Origin: Kitasatospora fiedleri
GTDB taxonomy: Bacteria > Actinomycetota > Actinomycetes > Streptomycetales > Streptomycetaceae
Length of the DNA: 64,000 bases
Assembly: GCF_948472415.1 (NCBI RefSeq)
Contig: NZ_OX419519.1
Span: 5,547,001 to 5,611,000, forward strand
Direction: 5' to 3'
Both the position numbers and the translations under genes were made by a program. The notes below the pieces were generated by a model. It was given only the letters and a program-made list of their open reading frames with translations. It had not been told where the DNA came from and did no database searches. Positions 60,171 to 64,000 of the stretch are shown here, in pieces. How positions within the stretch are numbered: the first letter of the stretch is position 1; the number at the start of each line of letters is the position of its first letter.

Positions 60171-60210
60171 CGAACCCCGTCGGACGCCGCGGAGTGTCCG
60201 CGCCAGTCGG

Positions 60211-60216
60211 TACGGT
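60211..60216 (+). promoter_or_regulatory. -10 element of the probable leaderless uvrC promoter
   Basis: TACGGT six bases before the uvrC ATG, with no good ribosome site between. Confidence 0.5.
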
Positions 60217-60222
60217 AGGGGC

Positions 60223-62226
60223 ATGGCAGACCCGTCCACCTACCGACCGGCGCCGGGGGCGATCCCGCTCTCGCCCGGGGTGTACAAGTTCCGTGACGCG
60301 CACGGCCGGGTCATCTACGTGGGGAAGGCGAAGAGCCTGCGCCAGCGGCTCTCCTCGTACTTCCAGGACGTGGCGAACCTGCACCCGCGCACCGCGACGA
60401 TGGTGACCACCGCGGCGTCCGTGGAGTGGACGGTGGTGTCCACCGAGGTCGAGGCGCTCCAGCTGGAGTACTCCTGGATCAAGGAGTTCGACCCGCGGTT
60501 CAACGTCAAGTACCGGGACGACAAGAGCTACCCGGAGCTCGCCGTCACCCTGAACGAGGAGTTCCCCCGGGTCCAGGTGATGCGCGGGGCGCACAAGAAG
60601 GGCGTGCGCTACTTCGGCCCGTACGGCCACGCCTGGGCGATCCGCGAGACGGTCGACCTGCTGCTGCGGGTCTTCCCGGTGCGGACGTGCTCCAACGGCG
60701 TCTTCAAGCGCGCCCAGCAGGTCGGCCGCCCCTGCCTGCTCGGCTACATCGGCAAGTGCGCGGCGCCCTGCGTGGGCCGGGTGAGCGCCGCCGAGCACCG
60801 CGAACTCGCCGAGGAGTTCTGCGACTTCATGGCCGGCCGGACGGGCGGCCACCTGCGCCGGCTGGAACAGCAGATGCAGCAGGCCGCCGCCGAGATGGAG
60901 TACGAGAAGGCCGCCCGGCTGCGCGACGACCTGGCCGCGCTGCAACGCGCCATGGAGAAGAACGCGGTGGTGCTCGCCGACGGCACCGACGCCGACCTGC
61001 TGGCCCTGGCCGAGGACGAACTCGAGGCCGCCGTGCAGATCTTCCACGTCCGCGGCGGCCGGGTGCGCGGCCAGCGCGGCTGGGTCACCGACAAGGTCGA
61101 GGACGTCGACACCGCGGGCCTGGTCGAGCACGCCCTCCAGCAACTGTACGGCGAGGGCAGCGAGCAGGTCCCGCGCGAGGTGCTCGTCCCCGCGCTGCCC
61201 GAGGAGGCCGTGCACGAGTGGCTCGCCGGCCTGCGCGGCGCCCAGGTCGACCTGCGGGTCCCGCAGCGCGGCGACAAGAAGGACCTGATGGAGACGGTGC
61301 AGCGCAACGCCCAGCAGGCGCTGGCGCTGCACAAGACCAGGCGCGCCTCCGACCTCACCACCCGCAGCCGCGCCCTCCAGGAGATCGCCGAGGCGCTGGA
61401 GCTGGACTCGGTGCCGCTGCGCATCGAGTGCTTCGACGTCTCGCACCTCCAGGGCGAGGACGTGGTGGCGTCCATGGTGGTGTTCGAGGACGGCCTGGCC
61501 CGCAAGAGCGAGTACCGCCGGTTCCAGATCAAGGGCTTCGAGGGCCAGGACGACGTCCGCTCGATGCACGAGGTGATCACCCGCCGCTTCCGCCGCTACC
61601 TCCAGGAGCGCGAGCGCACCGGCGAGTGGGCGGTGCCCGAGGAGGCCCCGGAGGAGGACGGCTCGCCGCTCGACGAGAACGGCCGCCCCAAGCGCTTCGC
61701 CTACCCGCCGCAGCTGCTGGTGGTCGACGGCGGGCAGCCCCAGGTCGCCGCCGCCGTCCGGGCGTTGGACGAGCTGGGCATCGACGACGTCGCGGTGTGC
61801 GGGCTGGCCAAGCGGCTGGAGGAGGTGTGGCTGCCCGGCCAGGACGACCCGGTGGTGCTGCCGCGCTCCAGCGAGGGCCTGTACCTGCTCCAGCGGGTCC
61901 GCGACGAGGCGCACCGCTTCGCCATCACCTACCAGCGGGCCAAGCGCGCCAAGCGGCTCACGGCGGGGGAACTGGACTCGGTCCCCGGGCTGGGCGAGAC
62001 TCGCCGCCGGGCCCTGCTCAAGCACTTCGGTTCGCTGAAGAAGCTGCGGGCGGCGACCGTCGACGAACTGTGCGAGGTCCCCGGGGTCGGGCGCCGCACC
62101 GCCGAGACTGTTGCCGCAGCCTTGGCCTCCCGTACACCCGCCGCATTCGCGGTCAACACCGCGACCGGCGAGATCATCGAAGACAGCACGGCCACAGCAG
62201 TACCGAGAAGCGGGGAAGAGACGTGA
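60223..62226 (+). CDS. uvrC: Excinuclease ABC subunit C
   Basis: 667 residues. It makes both incisions beside the lesion. GIY-YIG nuclease (about 13-90: PLSPGVYKFRDAHGRVIYVGKAKSLRQRL), a Cys cluster (CSNGVFKRAQQVGRPCLLGYIGKCAAPC), UVR domain (EMEYEKAARLRDDLAAL), RNase H-like domain (IECFDVSHLQGEDVVASMVVFEDG ... LLVVDGGQPQVAAA) and the C-terminal double helix-hairpin-helix (SVPGLGETRRRALLKHFGSLKKL ... EVPGVGRRTAETV). ATG at 60223. Its stop overlaps rapZ by four bases, so the two are coupled. Confidence 0.98.
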   Translation: MADPSTYRPAPGAIPLSPGVYKFRDAHGRVIYVGKAKSLRQRLSSYFQDVANLHPRTATMVTTAASVEWTVVSTEVEALQLEYSWIKEFDPRFNVKYRDDKSYPELAVTLNEEFPRVQVMRGAHKKGVRYFGPYGHAWAIRETVDLLLRVFPVRTCSNGVFKRAQQVGRPCLLGYIGKCAAPCVGRVSAAEHRELAEEFCDFMAGRTGGHLRRLEQQMQQAAAEMEYEKAARLRDDLAALQRAMEKNAVVLADGTDADLLALAEDELEAAVQIFHVRGGRVRGQRGWVTDKVEDVDTAGLVEHALQQLYGEGSEQVPREVLVPALPEEAVHEWLAGLRGAQVDLRVPQRGDKKDLMETVQRNAQQALALHKTRRASDLTTRSRALQEIAEALELDSVPLRIECFDVSHLQGEDVVASMVVFEDGLARKSEYRRFQIKGFEGQDDVRSMHEVITRRFRRYLQERERTGEWAVPEEAPEEDGSPLDENGRPKRFAYPPQLLVVDGGQPQVAAAVRALDELGIDDVAVCGLAKRLEEVWLPGQDDPVVLPRSSEGLYLLQRVRDEAHRFAITYQRAKRAKRLTAGELDSVPGLGETRRRALLKHFGSLKKLRAATVDELCEVPGVGRRTAETVAAALASRTPAAFAVNTATGEIIEDSTATAVPRSGEET

Positions 62227-63107
62227 CAGTGTCCAACGGGGGGGAGACCACCCCCGAGCTGGTGATCATCTCGGGCATGTCGGGGGCGGGTCGTTCCACC
62301 GCCGCGAAGTGCCTGGAGGACCTCGGCTGGTTCGTGGTCGACAACCTGCCGCCCGCGCTGATCCCCACCATGGTCGACCTCGGCGCCCGCTCGCAGGGCG
62401 CGGTGCCGCGGATCGGCGTCGTGGTCGACGTCCGCGGCCGGACCTTCTTCGACGACCTGCTGACCTCGCTGGAGGAGCTGGAGAAGCGCGGCGTGCGGCT
62501 GCGCGTGGTCTTCCTGGACTCCTCCGACGACGCGCTGGTGCGCCGCTTCGAGTCGGTCCGCCGCCCGCACCCGCTCCAGGCCGACGGCCGGATCGTCGAC
62601 GGCATCGCCCAGGAGCGCGAGCTGCTGCGCGAGCTGCGCGGCGAGGCCGACCTGGTGGTCGACACCTCCAACCTCAACGTGCACCAGCTGCGCGCCAAGA
62701 TGGACGCCCAGTTCGCCGGCCAGGACGAGCCGGAGCTGCGCGCCACCGTGATGTCCTTCGGCTTCAAGTACGGCCTGCCGGTCGACGCCGACCTGGTGGT
62801 GGACTGCCGCTTCCTGCCCAACCCGCACTGGGTGCCCGAGCTGCGGGCCCGCACCGGGACCGACCCGGAGGTGGCCGAGTACGTCTTCCAGCAGCCCGGG
62901 GCCCAGCAGTTCGTGGACGGGTACACCGAGCTGCTGCGGATCGTCACCGAGGGCTACCGCCGGGAGGGGAAGCGCTACATGACGCTTGCCGTAGGCTGCA
63001 CCGGAGGCAAGCACCGCAGCGTGGCGATGTCCGAGCAGCTGACCAAGCGTCTGATCGCGGACGGGGTCGAGACGGTGCTGGTCCACCGGGACATGGGCCG
63101 GGAGTAG
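62223..63107 (+). CDS. rapZ: RapZ/YvcJ-family nucleotide-binding protein (RNase adapter)
   Basis: 294 residues. P-loop GMSGAGRSTAAKCLEDLGWFVVDNLPP, where Arg replaces the usual Lys before Ser-Thr, as in other members. The C-terminal domain contains VMSFGFKYGLPVDADLVVDCRFLPNPHWVPELR and VGCTGGKHRSVAM, the part that binds RNA or a metabolite in enteric RapZ. In E. coli it tunes amino-sugar synthesis; the actinobacterial role is open. GTG start at 62223 overlaps the uvrC stop. It precedes yvcK, the standard uvrC-rapZ-yvcK-whiA order. Confidence 0.96.
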   Translation: MTVSNGGETTPELVIISGMSGAGRSTAAKCLEDLGWFVVDNLPPALIPTMVDLGARSQGAVPRIGVVVDVRGRTFFDDLLTSLEELEKRGVRLRVVFLDSSDDALVRRFESVRRPHPLQADGRIVDGIAQERELLRELRGEADLVVDTSNLNVHQLRAKMDAQFAGQDEPELRATVMSFGFKYGLPVDADLVVDCRFLPNPHWVPELRARTGTDPEVAEYVFQQPGAQQFVDGYTELLRIVTEGYRREGKRYMTLAVGCTGGKHRSVAMSEQLTKRLIADGVETVLVHRDMGRE

Positions 63108-63158
63108 GCGACCGGGGAACCCCCGCACCGCCGCCCCGGCCGAGCACGAGACAGGAAC

Positions 63159-63173
63159 ATGGGGTCGGCGTGA
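63159..63173 (+). other. Possible four-codon coupling ORF before yvcK
   Basis: ATG GGG TCG GCG TGA with AGGA just upstream. Its TGA overlaps the yvcK GTG start (GTGA), so ribosomes ending here could restart on yvcK, which has only a weak ribosome site of its own. Confidence 0.4.
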
Positions 63174-64000
63174 CGGGATACCTGCCAGCGCGGCTGCAGC
63201 TCCGGACCAGACCGGCCGAGCGGGCCGTCCAGCCGCGCCCCGGCGTGCCGAAGATCGCCGCGCTGGGGGGCGGCCAGGGCCTGTCCGCCTCGCTGTCCGC
63301 GCTGCGCCGGCTCACCACCGAGCTGACCGCCGTGGTCACCGTCGCCGACGACGGCGGCTCCAGCGGCCGGCTGCGCACCGAGCTGGGGGTGCTGCCGCCC
63401 GGCGACCTGCGCAAGGCGCTGGCCGCGCTCTGCGGCGACGACGAGTGGGGCCGGACCTGGTCCGAGGTGATCCAGCAGCGCTTCGCCGGCACCGGCGAGC
63501 TCGGCGGCCACGCGGTGGGCAACCTGCTGATCGTGGCGCTGTGGGAGAAGCTCGGCGACCCGGTGGAGGCGCTGAACTGGGTCGGCCGGCTGCTGAACGT
63601 GCAGGGCCGGGTGCTGCCGATGTCGGCCGTCCCGCTGGACATCGAGGCGCAGGTCCGCGGCCACGACCCGCTGCGGCCCGGCGAGGTGTCCGCGGTCCGC
63701 GGCCAGGCCGCGGTGGCGGTCACGCCCGGCACCGTGCAGTCGATCCGGCTGCTGCCGGACGGGCCGCCGGCCGTCCCGGAGGCCGTGCAGGCCGTCCTGG
63801 AGGCGGACTGGGTGGTGCTCGGCCCCGGCTCCTGGTTCACCAGCGTGCTGCCGCACCTGCTGGTCCCCGAGCTGGCCAAGGCGCTCACCGAGACCCGGGC
63901 CCGCCGCCTGCTCACCCTCAACCTGGCCCCGCAGCCCGGCGAGACCGAGGGCTTCACCCCGCAGCGCCACCTGGAGGTGATCGCCGACCACGCCCCCGGC
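63170..64000 (+). CDS. yvcK: YvcK/CuvA-family protein (gluconeogenesis factor), 3' end cut off by window
   Basis: The first 277 codons are present. UDP-sugar-binding family required for growth on gluconeogenic carbon and for cell shape in several Gram-positive bacteria. Motifs: KIAALGGGQGLSASLSALRRL, VVTVADDGGSSGRLRTELG, PPGDLRKALAAL, GHAVGNLLIVAL and VVLGPGSWFTSVLPHLLVPEL. The first 27 residues (VTGYLPARLQLRTRPAERAVQPRPGVP) are a variable leader. GTG at 63170 is the only start compatible with the upstream stop in this frame. whiA is expected next, outside the window. Confidence 0.95.
   Translation, partial: MTGYLPARLQLRTRPAERAVQPRPGVPKIAALGGGQGLSASLSALRRLTTELTAVVTVADDGGSSGRLRTELGVLPPGDLRKALAALCGDDEWGRTWSEVIQQRFAGTGELGGHAVGNLLIVALWEKLGDPVEALNWVGRLLNVQGRVLPMSAVPLDIEAQVRGHDPLRPGEVSAVRGQAAVAVTPGTVQSIRLLPDGPPAVPEAVQAVLEADWVVLGPGSWFTSVLPHLLVPELAKALTETRARRLLTLNLAPQPGETEGFTPQRHLEVIADHAPG

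Overview
The window is high-GC actinobacterial chromosome, almost certainly from Streptomycetaceae (Streptomyces, Kitasatospora or a close relative). The evidence is very strong third-position G/C, frequent GTG starts, a mycothiol-dependent enzyme family, a rok7B7-xylFGH locus, actinobacterial heme genes (hemE, hemG-type oxidase, hemQ), and the uvrC-rapZ-yvcK order. It looks like core chromosome rather than a mobile island: I see no integrase, transposase, prophage, CRISPR array, rRNA or tRNA gene. Genes are dense and many convergent pairs are separated by near-perfect hairpin terminators.

Layout. 0-4.2 kb: the end of a sugar ABC locus (solute-binding lipoprotein, ROK repressor), then a divergent SDR oxidoreductase / LysR regulator pair around a textbook LysR box. 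4.5-18.3 kb: MscS channel, HNH endonuclease, a large secreted GH84-type glycosidase, malQ, a small membrane protein, an OmpR-type two-component system and pepN. 18.4-25.2 kb: rok7B7, the xylFGH sugar importer and dxs. 25.4-34.6 kb: a GT-C-type membrane glycosyltransferase, an alpha/beta hydrolase, the fadAB beta-oxidation pair, an RNase D-like exonuclease, an atypical LuxR-type regulator with a collagen-like linker, and a DUF3000 protein. 34.7-39.4 kb: hemE, a DUF4349 lipoprotein, hemG and hemQ, which together cover steps of the coproporphyrin-dependent heme pathway. 39.4-42.8 kb: a 165-bp hairpin element, then a compact operon of a DUF692 (MNIO) oxygenase, an unknown partner and two TIGR04222 membrane proteins, one ending in a Cys-Gly/Ser/His-rich tail. 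43-49.4 kb: a GNAT acetyltransferase, an Mrr nuclease-TerD fusion, msrB, murC, an unknown conserved protein and a RibD-C-like reductase. 49.6-64 kb: zapE, uvrB, terD, a riboswitch-controlled terC, an MBL hydrolase, a mycothiol-dependent enzyme, uvrA, a Rieske lipoprotein, uvrC, rapZ and yvcK (cut by the window end).

The most interesting candidate system is the DUF692/TIGR04222 operon. An iron-dependent peptide-modifying enzyme is translationally coupled to a small partner and sits beside a membrane protein whose tail carries eight Cys-Gly units, which suggests a membrane-anchored modified-cysteine product. Other strong signals are a 165-bp palindrome after hemQ in which the substitutions between arms all keep base pairing in one strand only; a yybP-ykoY-type manganese riboswitch with a clear Shine-Dalgarno sequestering hairpin before terC; and a TTA (bldA-type) codon in the two-component regulator.

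Data caution: four genes (malQ, the histidine kinase, the RNase D-like gene and hemG) each need exactly one extra base in a G or C run to restore a full-length family protein. The shared pattern points to homopolymer undercalling in the assembly rather than to four real pseudogenes.
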